Part shown: positions 17,150 through 26,833 of the stretch, one piece after another
Layout: each line of letters starts with the position of its first letter
Numbering within the stretch: position 1 is the first letter of the stretch
Assembly: GCA_016720925.1 (NCBI GenBank)
Contig: JADKJR010000001.1
Location: 248,001-312,000 of the forward strand
Source of the DNA: Betaproteobacteria bacterium
GTDB taxonomy: Bacteria > Pseudomonadota > Gammaproteobacteria > Burkholderiales > Usitatibacteraceae
DNA: 64,000 bases
Direction: 5' to 3'
The notes under the pieces: generated by a model
What the model was told of the DNA's origin: nothing
Seen by the model: only the letters and a program-made list of their open reading frames with translations
Databases searched by the model: none
Made by a program: the position numbers and the translations under genes

Positions 17150-18505
17150 TCAGCGCCGAAACGGTTTCGGAAACGTCGCCACGCTCGCATTGCCATTCTT
17201 GTCGATGGCCTGCAAGCCAAACACGACGTTGTCCTTCGATACGCCAATGACGGTGGCACGCGTCACGTTGCCGAAATCCTCGCTCTTCTGCCAAAACGGC
17301 GCGGTGGTTTCTCGCCACAGCACACGGTAGCCGACGACGTCCGGTTCCGGGTTGGCTTTCCAACGGAAGGTGGTGTTGTTTTCCAGGAACAAGTTTTCCA
17401 TCAACACGTCTTGCGGCACGGAAGGGCCGAGTGCCAGGGACGCGAGTGCTGCGGCATTGACGCGCGCCACATCGGCGGCGTATGCAAAATCGACAAACTC
17501 GGGCAGGTCGCCGAATTGCACGCCGTTTTCCAGGCGTACGTTCTGATGCTGGTGACGGAAATCCTCGTTCGGTTCGGTCATGCGCACGGCCGCGTAACCG
17601 GCGTCGAGAAACGGAAAATGATCGCCGCCACGTAGATAGCGGTCGCGACGGTAAATCAGTTCGACTTTCATGCCCGGCACGTAGCGCTCGCCGGCCTGCT
17701 TGATAAACCGGCCGAGCTGGCGCGGAGCGGAATCGTTCTCGCCGCCGGTGCGGATCAGCGTGAGCATCTCATCGGGCATTTCTTTCAGCGGTGGAATGCC
17801 TTCCGCAAACAGGCGCACGCGATGCTTGTCGATTTTGCCATCCGAGCCTTTGCTGTTGCCGACGATGTCGTTGGTGATCATGCCGGCGATGTTCAGGCCT
17901 TTCGCTTTGGCGGCCTTGGCGAAAAAGGTGGCGCCGAGGAGCCCCTGCTCTTCACCCGCCACTGTCATAAATATCAGCGTTGCGTGGAATTTGTATTTCG
18001 ACATGACGCAGGCCATTTCAATCACCGCTGCGGTGCCGGATGCATCATCATTGGCACCGGGCGCGAAACCGTCAGGATCGGTTGGCGCGCCGCGCATCGA
18101 ATCGTAATGACCGCTGGCGACATACATGCGGTCGCGGCTTTCGGGTTGCTCACCCGGCAAGGTCGCCACCACATTGACGATCGGCGTGGGCTGCGGAATG
18201 CGCGCGCTGACCGGCGCGAGATGTTCATCGAATTCCACTTTCATGCGGTCGCCATTCGCGGCACTACAGCGTTCCAGCTCACCCTTGATCCAGCGTCGCG
18301 CGGCGCCGATTCCCTTGGCGTCGCTGGTGGTGTCGGAGAGCGAATTGCGGGTTTCAAAGCTCACCAGTTTGCGAATGGTGGCTTCGATGCGTTTCGCGGA
18401 AATTTCCTTGACGATTTTCTCGATATCGGCATTCTTCTTGGGCGGCGCGGCCAGCGTGGCTACACTGAAGCCAAGCAAGAGCAAGCAAAGGAACACGGGA
18501 CGCAT
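17150..18505 (-). CDS. Secreted M28-family zinc metallopeptidase with C-terminal Fn3-like domain
   Basis: Start set at MRPVFLCLLLLGFSVATLAA, which follows GGAAGG at 7 bases and gives a signal peptide; the product is 451 residues. The M28 zinc-binding set is complete: ASGHYDSMR, FAPGANDDASGTAAVIE, VAGEEQGLLGA, a later ITNDIVGN, and H in FRHQHQNV. Family members are aminopeptidases or carboxypeptidases. After about residue 355 a region with TFRWKANPEPDVVGYRVLWRE reads as a fibronectin-III-like domain. The enzyme is probably periplasmic or secreted. It is divergent from mraZ and stands alone. Confidence 0.85.
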   Translation of the reverse strand: MRPVFLCLLLLGFSVATLAAPPKKNADIEKIVKEISAKRIEATIRKLVSFETRNSLSDTTSDAKGIGAARRWIKGELERCSAANGDRMKVEFDEHLAPVSARIPQPTPIVNVVATLPGEQPESRDRMYVASGHYDSMRGAPTDPDGFAPGANDDASGTAAVIEMACVMSKYKFHATLIFMTVAGEEQGLLGATFFAKAAKAKGLNIAGMITNDIVGNSKGSDGKIDKHRVRLFAEGIPPLKEMPDEMLTLIRTGGENDSAPRQLGRFIKQAGERYVPGMKVELIYRRDRYLRGGDHFPFLDAGYAAVRMTEPNEDFRHQHQNVRLENGVQFGDLPEFVDFAYAADVARVNAAALASLALGPSVPQDVLMENLFLENNTTFRWKANPEPDVVGYRVLWRETTAPFWQKSEDFGNVTRATVIGVSKDNVVFGLQAIDKNGNASVATFPKPFRR

Positions 18506-18807
18506 GAGCAAACCTTCCGGTAGTGAAAACACAGCCGATATTACGCCGCGAAATTGTTGCGCCGGGGCAAAATAGTATCGATGATGGTTACTTCTTGCTG
18601 CCGCACTCGTCCCGAAAATTGATTTCCCGCAATTTCTGCATGTAAGTGTATAAAAATACAGCAGTTTTTTAAAATGAACCGCGAAAGTCTTACGAAGTCA
18701 CTTTAGGTTTGAAATCTATCTTATTAATTATCAACAAAGTTTTCCACAGAATATTTTATTGAAGAATACGCGCTAAGTCCCTGACTCGTAACGAAAAAAT
18801 CTTGATT
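18506..18807. promoter_or_regulatory. A+T-rich region upstream of the mra terminator-promoter, with DnaA-box-like sites
   Basis: No coding sequence is seen here. The part from 18640 to 18770 is much richer in A and T than its surroundings. It holds TTTTCCACA at 18740, a perfect match to TTWTNCACA, and TTATCAACA at 18728 with one mismatch. Both are in the same direction, 12 bp apart. The region ends in an intrinsic terminator, so a short untranslated RNA could be made from it. Confidence 0.4.
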
Positions 18808-18831
18808 ACCCGCTTGACCGCGGGTTTTTTT
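18808..18831 (+). terminator. Intrinsic terminator overlapping the mra promoter
   Basis: ACCCGC / GCGGGT forms a perfect 6-bp stem with a 6-base loop TTGACC, followed by seven Ts. This is a textbook Rho-independent terminator, yet no plus-strand gene lies upstream. The loop is also the -35 hexamer of the promoter described next. Confidence 0.7.
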
Positions 18832-18842
18832 ATGCCTATAGT
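18814..18842 (+). promoter_or_regulatory. Sigma-70 promoter of the mraZ-ftsZ cluster
   Basis: TTGACC (18814-18819) and TATAGT (18837-18842) are separated by exactly 17 bp. The predicted start is near 18849. The -35 hexamer is the loop of the terminator hairpin and the spacer contains its T-run. The start falls at the edge of the MraZ operator, and mraZ begins about 86 bases later. Confidence 0.7.
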
Positions 18843-18850
18843 GCCCACAA

Positions 18851-18876
18851 GTGGTGAAAAGTGGGATTTTCGGGAG
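18851..18876 (+). promoter_or_regulatory. MraZ operator repeats
   Basis: GTGGT, GTGGG and a weaker CGGGA follow each other at about 10-bp spacing (18851, 18861, 18871). MraZ is known to bind direct repeats of this kind upstream of its own gene and to repress the division cluster. The position just after the promoter fits a roadblock or promoter-occlusion site. Confidence 0.65.
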
Positions 18877-18934
18877 TTTCTCGAAAATCTTGAGGCTTTT
18901 CATTTAAAAAAAACCGTAAAGGGGTGAGCAGATC

Positions 18935-19378
18935 GTGTTTCAGGGTGCGTCAGAACTTAACTTGGACGTAAAGGGCCGCATGGCGATCCCGGTGAAGCAT
19001 CGTGATCCATTGTCCGCGCCCAGCGACGGCAAGCTCGTGATGACGGCGCATCCTGAGGGCTGTTTGCTCCTGTATCCGCTTAAGCACTGGCAGCCGATCA
19101 GCGAAAAGCTGATGGCCTTTCCCAGCCTCGATCGTACCGCCAGCATCTGGAAGCGCTTGCTGATCGGTTTTGCCGAAGAGCATGTACTCGATACCAATGG
19201 ACGCGTGCTGATTTCTCCCGAGCTGCGGAAATATGCGGGGATCGAAAAGCTGGTGATGTTTATCGGCCAGGGAACACATTTCGAAATCTGGAATGCGAGC
19301 GCCTGGGAAGCGCAATTGAAATCGCTGACATCCGGCGCGGCAGGCCTGCCGCCCGGCACAGAAAACTTTTCCCTCTAG
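18935..19378 (+). CDS. mraZ: Transcriptional regulator MraZ
   Basis: The 147-residue protein starts with GTG behind AAAGGGG. It has two SpoVT/AbrB-like MraZ units, each with a version of the DxKGR motif: [18 protein letters not shown] near residue 6 and [19 protein letters not shown] near residue 85. MraZ forms a ring-shaped oligomer, binds the repeats in its own promoter and tunes expression of the cluster that follows. rsmH begins 8 nt after its stop. Confidence 0.95.
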   Translation: MFQGASELNLDVKGRMAIPVKHRDPLSAPSDGKLVMTAHPEGCLLLYPLKHWQPISEKLMAFPSLDRTASIWKRLLIGFAEEHVLDTNGRVLISPELRKYAGIEKLVMFIGQGTHFEIWNASAWEAQLKSLTSGAAGLPPGTENFSL

Positions 19379-19386
19379 CGGGCGGC

Positions 19387-20352
19387 ATGAATGAACTCAC
19401 AAATGCGCCCGCTGAACCGTCGCCTGCTCACATCACGGTGTTGCTGCGCGAGGCGGTTGAGGCGTTGGCCATCAAGCCAGACGGCACATACGTCGATGGC
19501 ACATTTGGCCGCGGCGGACACTCACGCGCCATTCTGGAACGGCTGGGAGCAAATGGGCGACTGATCGCCATCGACCGCGATCCGTGCGCGGTTGAAGCGG
19601 GCGAGGCGCTGGCGAAGACAGATAAACGTTTTTCGATGCACCACGTGGCAATGAGTGAATTGGGCGACGTGCTGGAGGAAGTTTTCGGCGGCAGAAAACA
19701 GGTACTGGATGGAATGCTGGCGGACTTGGGGGTTTCGTCGCCGCAGCTGGATGAACAGGATCGCGGATTCAGTTTTCGCTTCGATGGACCGCTCGACATG
19801 CGCATGGATACCACGCGTGGCGAAACCGTCGAGGCGTGGTTGAACCGCGCCGAAGAACAAGAAATCGGGGAGGTTATCTGGCGCTATGGTGAAGAACGGT
19901 TTGCTAGGCAGATTGCAAGAGCGGTTATTGCGGCAAGGGTCATCGGACGTATTCGGACGACGCGCGAGCTTGCCGAGCTCGTGGGTAAAACCGTCCGGAC
20001 GCGCGAGCCGGGCCAGCACCCCGCAACCCGCACGTTTCAGGCTCTTCGGATTTTCATCAATCAAGAGCTTGAAGAAGTAGAGCAGGTTTTACCGCAAGCG
20101 ATGGATGGCTTGCGGACTGGAGGCAGGTTGGTCGTTATCGCGTTTCATTCGCTGGAAGATCGAATCGTCAAGCGTTTCATGCAGAACGCGGCGAAGGCGG
20201 ATCACCTGCCCTCAAAATTGCCGATTCGCGCCAATGAAGTCAACGACGCGACCCTGAAAATCATCGGGAAGCCAGTCCGGGCCACCGATGCGGAAGTTGC
20301 GGCCAACCCGCGCGCGCGCTCGGCGATCATGCGGACGGCACAGAAACTATGA
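19387..20352 (+). CDS. rsmH: 16S rRNA (cytosine-1402-N4)-methyltransferase
   Basis: The 321-residue protein contains [17 protein letters not shown] (SAM site), [44 protein letters not shown] and [18 protein letters not shown], the full RsmH (MraW) signature. It N4-methylates C1402 of 16S rRNA, the same base that rsmI in this window modifies on its ribose. Its stop overlaps the ftsL start (ATGA). Confidence 0.97.
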   Translation: MNELTNAPAEPSPAHITVLLREAVEALAIKPDGTYVDGTFGRGGHSRAILERLGANGRLIAIDRDPCAVEAGEALAKTDKRFSMHHVAMSELGDVLEEVFGGRKQVLDGMLADLGVSSPQLDEQDRGFSFRFDGPLDMRMDTTRGETVEAWLNRAEEQEIGEVIWRYGEERFARQIARAVIAARVIGRIRTTRELAELVGKTVRTREPGQHPATRTFQALRIFINQELEEVEQVLPQAMDGLRTGGRLVVIAFHSLEDRIVKRFMQNAAKADHLPSKLPIRANEVNDATLKIIGKPVRATDAEVAANPRARSAIMRTAQKL

Positions 20353-20654
20353 CGCGCCTGAACACAATGCTGCTGCTCGTGCTGATTGGCTGCGCATTGT
20401 CAGTCGTGACCTCGCAACACCAGGCCCGCAAACTTTTCATTGAGCTGCAAACGCAGCAAGATGCAGAACGCAAGCTCGACAACGAGTGGCGCGAGCTGCA
20501 GATCGAATCGCAGACACAGGGAAATGGCAAACGCATTGAGCAAAAAGCGTCGCACGACCTGGGAATGAGTCAGCCCGACCCGAAGAAAACCGTGATCGTC
20601 GTGCTCGATGGCCCGCCGCCTAAAGTCGACAGCAAATCCGGAGGCGCCAAGTGA
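20349..20654 (+). CDS. ftsL: Cell division protein FtsL
   Basis: This is a 101-residue bitopic protein: a short cytoplasmic tip, one membrane segment [19 protein letters not shown], and a periplasmic coiled-coil-like part with [27 protein letters not shown]. The size and position between rsmH and ftsI identify FtsL, which with FtsB and FtsQ activates septal synthesis by FtsWI. It overlaps both neighbours by four bases. Confidence 0.9.
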   Translation: MTRLNTMLLLVLIGCALSVVTSQHQARKLFIELQTQQDAERKLDNEWRELQIESQTQGNGKRIEQKASHDLGMSQPDPKKTVIVVLDGPPPKVDSKSGGAK

Positions 20655-22384
20655 AACATACTTCCCGGCGCCTTGAACCAAATCTGCGGCTGAAACTGGA
20701 AGGCTGGCGCTCGCGCGCGGTGCTGTTGCTTTGTCTCGGGGCATTCGGTTCGCTGCTGGTGCGCGCGTTTTACCTGCAGGGACTCAATAACGACTTCCTG
20801 CAGGCAAAGGGCGAGGCGCGCTTCATGCGTGTCGTTGAGATGCCGGCATCGCGCGGCGCCGTGATGGATCGCAACGGTAAACCGCTGGCCATTTCCTCGC
20901 CAGTCGAGTCGATTTGGGCCAGCCCGTCCGAAATGGAAATCAACAATGCGCAACTCGCGGGCCTTGCCAAGGCGCTCAACATGGATAGTAGGACGCTGTC
21001 GACGCGCCTGGCGGAAAAGGACAAGAATTTCGTCTGGCTGAAGCGCCAGTTGTCGCCGGATCAGGCTGCGCGCGTGATCGCGCTGAAAATCCCTGGTGTT
21101 TTCCAGCAGCGCGAGTTTCGCCGTTTCTATCCGGCCGGCGACGTGACCGCTCATGTAATTGGTTTCACCGGGCAAGAAGACCAGGGCCAGGAAGGCATCG
21201 AGCTCGCGCAGCAAGCGCTGTTGTCAGGCTCGCCCGGCCAACGGCGGGTGATCAAGGATCGCAAAGGGCGCATCGTCGAGGACATTGAGAACCTGAAGGT
21301 GCCGCGCGAAGGCAAGCCGCTAAAGCTTTCGATCGATGAGCGCTTTCAGTATCTCGCTCATCGCGAACTGAAGGCGGCGGTTGACGCCAACAAAGCCAAG
21401 GGCGGCGCGCTCGTCATGCTCGATGCCAAAACCGGTGAAGTATTGGCACTGGTCAACCAGCCGGATTACAACCCGAACAACCGCGCGAACTGGAATCCGA
21501 AGCAGGCACGCAACCGCAGCGTCACGGACACCTTTGAACCTGGCTCGACCTTCAAACCATTTGCGGTGTCAGCCGCATTGGAGGCCGGTATCGTCAAGCC
21601 CGAGACCGTCATCACGACCGGGCCGGGGCTGACGATCGGCGCAAAGACGATCACCGATTTACCGCATCGCTCCGAACAGCTGTCGGTTGCCGAGATCATC
21701 CAGAAATCGAGCAACATCGGCACCGCCAAGATCGCGCTGCAATTGCCATCGGAGAAATTGTGGAATCTGTATAACGAGCTCGGTTTCGGCAGCGTGCCGA
21801 AGACCGGCTTTCCTGGGGAGGCCAGCGGTCGCCTGCGTGCCGTCAAGTCATGGAAACCAATCGAACAGGCAACGATGGGCTACGGCTATGGGGTATCGGT
21901 CAGTGCGCTCCAATTGGCCCGCGCGTACACCATATTCACCAATAACGGCGTGCTGTTGCCGGCGACTTTTCTCAAGCGCGATGGCGACGTGATCGGCAAG
22001 CAGATCCTGACCGCGAAGACGGCAAAGACGATGTCGCAAATGCTGGAAACCGTGACGCAGGCTGGTGGCACGGCAACCAAGGGCGCGGTACCGGGCTATC
22101 GCATTGGCGGGAAAACCGGCACGGCGCACAAGCTGGTGAACGGCGAATACGCGGACCATCTCTATGTTTCTTCCTTTGTTGGCTTTGGGCCAGCGTCGAA
22201 CCCGCGCTACATCATTGCCGTGACCATTGATGAGCCGTCAGCAGGCAAACACTTTGGCGGCGATGTGTCGGCGCCGGTATTTTCCAACGTCATGTCGCAG
22301 GCGCTGCGCATGAGCGGCGTGCTGCCGGATGCGCCGCGACTGCGTGAAGCCAGTGCCATGCCGATGTTGAAGGAACGGGGATGA
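20651..22384 (+). CDS. ftsI: Septal peptidoglycan transpeptidase FtsI (PBP3)
   Basis: The 577-residue class B penicillin-binding protein has one N-terminal membrane segment (RAVLLLCLGAFGSLLVRAFYL), a pedestal domain with RGAVMDRNGKPLAIS, and a transpeptidase domain. Active-site motifs are EPGSTFKPFAV (SxxK), QKSSNIGTAKIA (SxN) and GGKTGTAHKL (KTG). It cross-links septal peptidoglycan with FtsW. It overlaps ftsL and murE by four bases each. Confidence 0.97.
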   Translation: MKHTSRRLEPNLRLKLEGWRSRAVLLLCLGAFGSLLVRAFYLQGLNNDFLQAKGEARFMRVVEMPASRGAVMDRNGKPLAISSPVESIWASPSEMEINNAQLAGLAKALNMDSRTLSTRLAEKDKNFVWLKRQLSPDQAARVIALKIPGVFQQREFRRFYPAGDVTAHVIGFTGQEDQGQEGIELAQQALLSGSPGQRRVIKDRKGRIVEDIENLKVPREGKPLKLSIDERFQYLAHRELKAAVDANKAKGGALVMLDAKTGEVLALVNQPDYNPNNRANWNPKQARNRSVTDTFEPGSTFKPFAVSAALEAGIVKPETVITTGPGLTIGAKTITDLPHRSEQLSVAEIIQKSSNIGTAKIALQLPSEKLWNLYNELGFGSVPKTGFPGEASGRLRAVKSWKPIEQATMGYGYGVSVSALQLARAYTIFTNNGVLLPATFLKRDGDVIGKQILTAKTAKTMSQMLETVTQAGGTATKGAVPGYRIGGKTGTAHKLVNGEYADHLYVSSFVGFGPASNPRYIIAVTIDEPSAGKHFGGDVSAPVFSNVMSQALRMSGVLPDAPRLREASAMPMLKERG

Positions 22385-24036
22385 TGTCCGCCGAATTGCG
22401 ACCTGGCCAGGCGCCGAGTCCCGAACTGACCACTGCATCCGTACGAAATGATGCGTGCGCGCCTGATGCGGTGAATGCGCTTGAGGCCGATTTCACCGAG
22501 CGCCAATTGGCAAACGCGCTGGCAGCGTTGCCGATACCGGTGAATGAAGTCACCTCCAGCAGCCGCGAAGCACGGCGGGGCATCGCATTCCTGGCCTATC
22601 CGGGCGCTGTGCGTGACGGACGTGATTTCATTGGCGATGCCGTGCTGCGCGGCGCCGCGGCGGTGTTGTATGAAGCCAAGGGCTTTGTCTGGAACACTGA
22701 TTGGAAAGTGCCGCACCTCGGTGTACCCGATCTCAAGGCGCACGCGAGCCAGATCGCGGGCGTTGTTTATGGGCATCCGGCGGACGCGCTATGGATGACC
22801 GGCGTCACCGGCACGAATGGCAAGACGTCTGTCTCGCAATGGATTTCGAAGGCCATGGAACTGGCCGGACGAAAATCCGCCGTGATCGGTACGATTGGCA
22901 ACGGCCTCGTGGGGAACTTGCAGCCATCGGACAACACCACGCCGGATGCGGCCGCGCTACAGCGTATGCTGCGTGACTATTTGCACGCGGGTGCCACGGC
23001 GTGTGCGATGGAGGTCTCCAGCCACGGGCTCGACCAGGGCCGCGTCGCCGATATCAAGTATGACGTGGCGGTGTTCACCAATCTTACCCGTGATCATCTC
23101 GATTATCACGGCACGATGGAACAGTATGGTGAAGCGAAGGCCCGTTTGTTTGACCAGCGTGGTGTGAAGCACGCCGTGATCAATGTGGATGATGCATTTG
23201 GTGCGATGCTTGCCGCGCGATTGGCCAATCGACCGGATGTCGAGGTGATTCGCTACAGCATGCGGCAGAGTGGAGCCGCCGCCAATCTGGCGGCCCGGAA
23301 TGTCGCCGTTTCGCCCAGCGGACTCAGTTTTGATGTCGCGGGAAAATTTGGAACGGCTACTGTCGAGTCGGATATTCTCGGCGCGTTCAATGTAGGTAAC
23401 CTGCTCGCGGTGATCGGCACCCTGATCGCGAGCGGCATGACCCTGGCGCAAGCTGCGGAACTCGCCGGCAGACTGCCGCCGGTCCGCGGGCGCATGCAGA
23501 CTGTGCGCGTGGGGAACAAGATCGGCGGCAACACCGGTGAAAAGCCCCTGGTGGTGGTCGATTACGCGCACACGCCCGATGCGCTGGAAAAGGCGCTGTC
23601 CACCATCGCCGCCATCGTCCCTGAAAACGGACGGCTGATTTCGGTTTTTGGCTGTGGTGGCGACCGCGATCGCGGCAAACGTCCGCTGATGGGCGCGATA
23701 TCCGCGCGCTACGCCGACGTCACTATCATCACGTCCGATAATCCACGCACCGAGGACCCACAACGCATCATCGCCGACATTGAAGCCGGTATCGACGCTG
23801 GCCTCAAAGTGGGTAACGAACGCGGAAATGCAAAGGGTGCAGCGCACTACCGTGCGGTTGTCGACCGGCAACAGGGAATTTACGAGGCGCTGAACGAGGC
23901 GCGGCCCGGGGACATCGTTTTCATTGCCGGCAAGGGCCACGAGGATTACCAGATCATTGGTGAGACAAGGCATCACTTCAGCGATGTGGAAGTTGCACAG
24001 GAAGCGTTGTCGGCATGGCGTGGAGGCCGTTCATGA
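22381..24036 (+). CDS. murE: UDP-MurNAc-tripeptide ligase MurE
   Basis: The 551-residue ligase has the ATP loop GVTGTNGKTSVSQWI near residue 140, TNLTRDHLDYHGTME and VVDYAHTPDALEKAL. The motif SDNPRTEDP (DNPR) marks the branch that adds meso-diaminopimelate, as expected for a Gram-negative cell wall. About 40 N-terminal residues before the first domain are longer than in E. coli and look unstructured. It overlaps ftsI (ATGA) and murF. Confidence 0.96.
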   Translation: MMSAELRPGQAPSPELTTASVRNDACAPDAVNALEADFTERQLANALAALPIPVNEVTSSSREARRGIAFLAYPGAVRDGRDFIGDAVLRGAAAVLYEAKGFVWNTDWKVPHLGVPDLKAHASQIAGVVYGHPADALWMTGVTGTNGKTSVSQWISKAMELAGRKSAVIGTIGNGLVGNLQPSDNTTPDAAALQRMLRDYLHAGATACAMEVSSHGLDQGRVADIKYDVAVFTNLTRDHLDYHGTMEQYGEAKARLFDQRGVKHAVINVDDAFGAMLAARLANRPDVEVIRYSMRQSGAAANLAARNVAVSPSGLSFDVAGKFGTATVESDILGAFNVGNLLAVIGTLIASGMTLAQAAELAGRLPPVRGRMQTVRVGNKIGGNTGEKPLVVVDYAHTPDALEKALSTIAAIVPENGRLISVFGCGGDRDRGKRPLMGAISARYADVTIITSDNPRTEDPQRIIADIEAGIDAGLKVGNERGNAKGAAHYRAVVDRQQGIYEALNEARPGDIVFIAGKGHEDYQIIGETRHHFSDVEVAQEALSAWRGGRS

Positions 24037-25403
24037 GCAGCGGCTTTTCGATGCGATTGGCGGATGTCGCGCGCGCGCTGGGTGCGTCTGATGTGGAAAG
24101 CGACATCGAATTGACCGGCGTATCGACAGATACGCGCACGCTCATGGCTGGCGACTTGTTCGTTGCACTCAAGGGCGAAAACTTTGACGGCCATGAATAT
24201 CTGGCCAAGGCCGCGGCGCAGGGAGCGGTGGCTGCCCTGGTTGAGCGTACGGTCTCCGGTGTCGCGTTGCCGCAGGTTGTCGTTGGCGATGCGCGCCTGG
24301 CGTTTGGCCGCATCGGCTCGCTGTGGCGTAAGCGATTCAACGTTCCGACGCTGGCGATAACCGGTAGCAACGGCAAGACCACAGTGAAGGAAATGTTGCG
24401 CGGCATTTTGGTCGCGCACACCGGAAATGACGGTGAAGTACTGGCCACTGAAGGCAATCTAAACAACGACATCGGCGTGCCGCAGATGCTGTTGCGTTTG
24501 CGTCCACGGCATCGTTATGCGGTGTTCGAGCTGGGCATGAATCATCTGGGCGAAATCGATTACCTCGCGCGCCTGGTGGAGCCGGACGTCGCGATGGTGA
24601 TCATGGCGGGTACGGCACACATCGGCGAACTTGGCAGCCGCGAGGCAATTGCCCAGGCGAAGGGGGAAATTTACGGCGCCCTGAAGCCGGAAGGCATTGC
24701 CGTGGTCAACATGCATGATCGGTTTGGCAATCTTTGGCGAAATCAAGTGCAGGAGCATCGCGTCGTTGGTTTCGGTGTTTCGCCGCAAGATGATGTGGTC
24801 GGCACTTTCAGTCCTGACGCTCTCGGCATATCCAGCAACGGTCAGAAAATCACCGTGCGCCTTCGGGTGCCCGGCGAACACAATCAGACCAATGCACTTG
24901 CCGCGGCGGCAGGTGCCTGCGCGCTGGGCATTCCCCTGGAAACCATTCGCCGGGGGCTCGAAAGATTTGCCGGGGTACCGGGACGACTGCGAACGTTTAC
25001 CGGCCACAATTCTGCCACCATCATCGACGACACTTACAACGCCAATCCTGACTCGGTCAAAGCGGCGATCCGCGTGCTTGCGGCCAGGAAACCTCCACGC
25101 TATCTGGTACTCGGGGACATGGGTGAACTGGGCGAAAACAGTGCAGCGATGCATCGCGAAGTGGGTGCATTTGCCCATGAGGCCGGCATTGAAAAAATAT
25201 TTGCCTTGGGCGCCATGTCGCGAGAGACCGTTGCAGCTTTCGGTGCCGAAGCGTCACTTTTCAGCACCGTGGATGCCCTTGTTTCATCTCTGAGGCCGCT
25301 ACTCGGATCGCAAACGACCGTGCTCGTGAAAGGCTCGCGCTTCATGCAAATGGAACGCGTGGTCGAAAAACTTGTGCCGAATTACGGCGGAGGCCATCAC
25401 TAA
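24033..25403 (+). CDS. murF: UDP-MurNAc-tripeptide:D-Ala-D-Ala ligase MurF
   Basis: Start set at the ATG overlapping the murE stop, giving 456 residues. Motifs are TGVSTDTRTLMAGDLFVALKGE in the N-terminal domain, AITGSNGKTTVKEML (ATP loop), GMNHLGEIDYLARL and ATIIDDTYNANPDSVKAAI. The enzyme adds D-Ala-D-Ala to complete the pentapeptide precursor. A 107-bp gap without gene separates it from mraY. Confidence 0.96.
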   Translation: MSSGFSMRLADVARALGASDVESDIELTGVSTDTRTLMAGDLFVALKGENFDGHEYLAKAAAQGAVAALVERTVSGVALPQVVVGDARLAFGRIGSLWRKRFNVPTLAITGSNGKTTVKEMLRGILVAHTGNDGEVLATEGNLNNDIGVPQMLLRLRPRHRYAVFELGMNHLGEIDYLARLVEPDVAMVIMAGTAHIGELGSREAIAQAKGEIYGALKPEGIAVVNMHDRFGNLWRNQVQEHRVVGFGVSPQDDVVGTFSPDALGISSNGQKITVRLRVPGEHNQTNALAAAAGACALGIPLETIRRGLERFAGVPGRLRTFTGHNSATIIDDTYNANPDSVKAAIRVLAARKPPRYLVLGDMGELGENSAAMHREVGAFAHEAGIEKIFALGAMSRETVAAFGAEASLFSTVDALVSSLRPLLGSQTTVLVKGSRFMQMERVVEKLVPNYGGGHH

Positions 25404-25510
25404 ATGCGCTTCGTTTTGACATTTGAAAATGAGGTGCGCGCCGAGGGTCCGCGGATGCGGGGGTCGGCACTCACAGATTGTACGAGCCGCAATCTCGGAG
25501 GGCGCCACTA

Positions 25511-26596
25511 ATGCTTCTGGAACTATTCCAATGGCTGGCCAAGGACATTCGCGCATTCAGTGTTTTCCAGTACATCACGTTGCGGGCGGTGCTGGCTGCC
25601 ATGACGGCGCTGGCGATCTCGTTTATGGTCGGGCCGCGGATGATCAGGAGGCTCACCGCGATGAAGATCGGACAATCGGTGAGGGATGACGGCCCGCAAA
25701 CGCACCTGATCAAGGCCGGCACGCCAACCATGGGCGGCGCGTTGATTCTGACCTCCGTCGCGATCACAACCTTGCTGTGGGGTGATCTTGAAAACCGCTA
25801 TATGTGGGCCTGCCTAGTCACCACCATCGGCTTTGGCGTGATCGGCTGGATTGATGATTATCGCAAGGTTGTCCATCGCAATCCAAAGGGATTGTCGGCA
25901 CGCACCAAGATGTTCTGGCAAACCGTGATTGCGGCATTGGCACTTTCTTACCTTGCGTATCGGGCCAACCTGCCGCAACAGACCGATTTGATCGTGCCGT
26001 TCTTCAAGACCGTGGCGATTCCGCTCGGTACCATCGGCTTTATCGTGCTCGGCTGGTTCGTGGTGGTCGGCTTTTCCAACGCGGTCAATCTCACCGACGG
26101 ACTCGATGGTCTCGCCATCATGCCGACGGTGATGGTGGCGGGCGCCCTGGCCATCTTCGCCTACGTCGCGGGTAACCGGGTGTTCTCGACCTATCTCGGC
26201 GTGCCCCACATTCCCGGCGCGGGCGAGCTTGCCATTTTCTGTGGCGCGATTGCCGGCGCGGGGCTGGCGTTCCTGTGGTTCAACGCCTATCCGGCGGAAG
26301 TGTTCATGGGTGACGTCGGCGCCTTGGCGTTGGGCGGCGCGCTGGGATTGATCGCCGTGATCTGTCGCCAGGAAATCGTGCTGATCATCATGGGGGGCGT
26401 GTTTGTCGTCGAGACACTCTCGGTAATCATTCAGGTGATCAGCTTCAAGCTGACCGGCAAGCGTGTGTTTCGCATGGCGCCGTTGCATCACCACTATGAA
26501 TTGAAGGGGTGGAAAGAGAACCAGGTCGTGGTGCGCTTCTGGATCATCACGATGCTGTTGGTGTTGTTTGGGCTTTCGACGTTGAAGTTGAGATGA
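25511..26596 (+). CDS. mraY: Phospho-MurNAc-pentapeptide translocase MraY
   Basis: Start at [16 protein letters not shown], with GGAGG upstream; 361 residues. About ten membrane segments are present, with the catalytic motifs [36 protein letters not shown] and [18 protein letters not shown]. MraY moves phospho-MurNAc-pentapeptide onto undecaprenyl phosphate to make lipid I at the inner membrane. It is followed by a repeat-filled gap before murD. Confidence 0.97.
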   Translation: MLLELFQWLAKDIRAFSVFQYITLRAVLAAMTALAISFMVGPRMIRRLTAMKIGQSVRDDGPQTHLIKAGTPTMGGALILTSVAITTLLWGDLENRYMWACLVTTIGFGVIGWIDDYRKVVHRNPKGLSARTKMFWQTVIAALALSYLAYRANLPQQTDLIVPFFKTVAIPLGTIGFIVLGWFVVVGFSNAVNLTDGLDGLAIMPTVMVAGALAIFAYVAGNRVFSTYLGVPHIPGAGELAIFCGAIAGAGLAFLWFNAYPAEVFMGDVGALALGGALGLIAVICRQEIVLIIMGGVFVVETLSVIIQVISFKLTGKRVFRMAPLHHHYELKGWKENQVVVRFWIITMLLVLFGLSTLKLR

Positions 26597-26625
26597 ACCC
26601 CATGGCGCATTCTCAATTTACTGCC

Positions 26626-26706
26626 GTTCGTGCTGAGCCTGTCGAAGCAATGGAAGCCACGTGGGGTCAACGCGATGCATCCAACCCTTCGACATGCTCA
26701 AGGCAA
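26626..26706. repeat. Inverted repeat of the GCTGAGCCTGTCGAAG type
   Basis: The left arm GTTCGTGCTGAGCCTGTCGAAG (26626-26647) and right arm CTTCGACATGCTCA (26687-26700) are imperfect complements about 40 bp apart. Repeats with this core are widespread in betaproteobacterial intergenic DNA. It lies between mraY and murD inside the division cluster. Confidence 0.6.
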
Positions 26707-26732
26707 TCGGGGCTATTCGTAGGCATCGAAGT

Positions 26733-26804
26733 GCAAAACACAAGTGCTGGCGAGGCGTTTCGGCCATTTGTGGCCTGGAAGCCGCTCCAGTGCTTGACTT
26801 TGTC
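26733..26804. repeat. REP-like dispersed palindrome, copy 2
   Basis: The left arm CAAAACACAAGTGCTGGCGAGGCGTTTC pairs imperfectly with the right arm GGAAGCCGCTCCAGTGCTTGACTTTG. Arms and spacing match the other five copies. It ends 29 bp before murD. Confidence 0.7.
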
Positions 26805-26833
26805 ACTAAAGCGCTAGGCGATGGAGCACGGAG

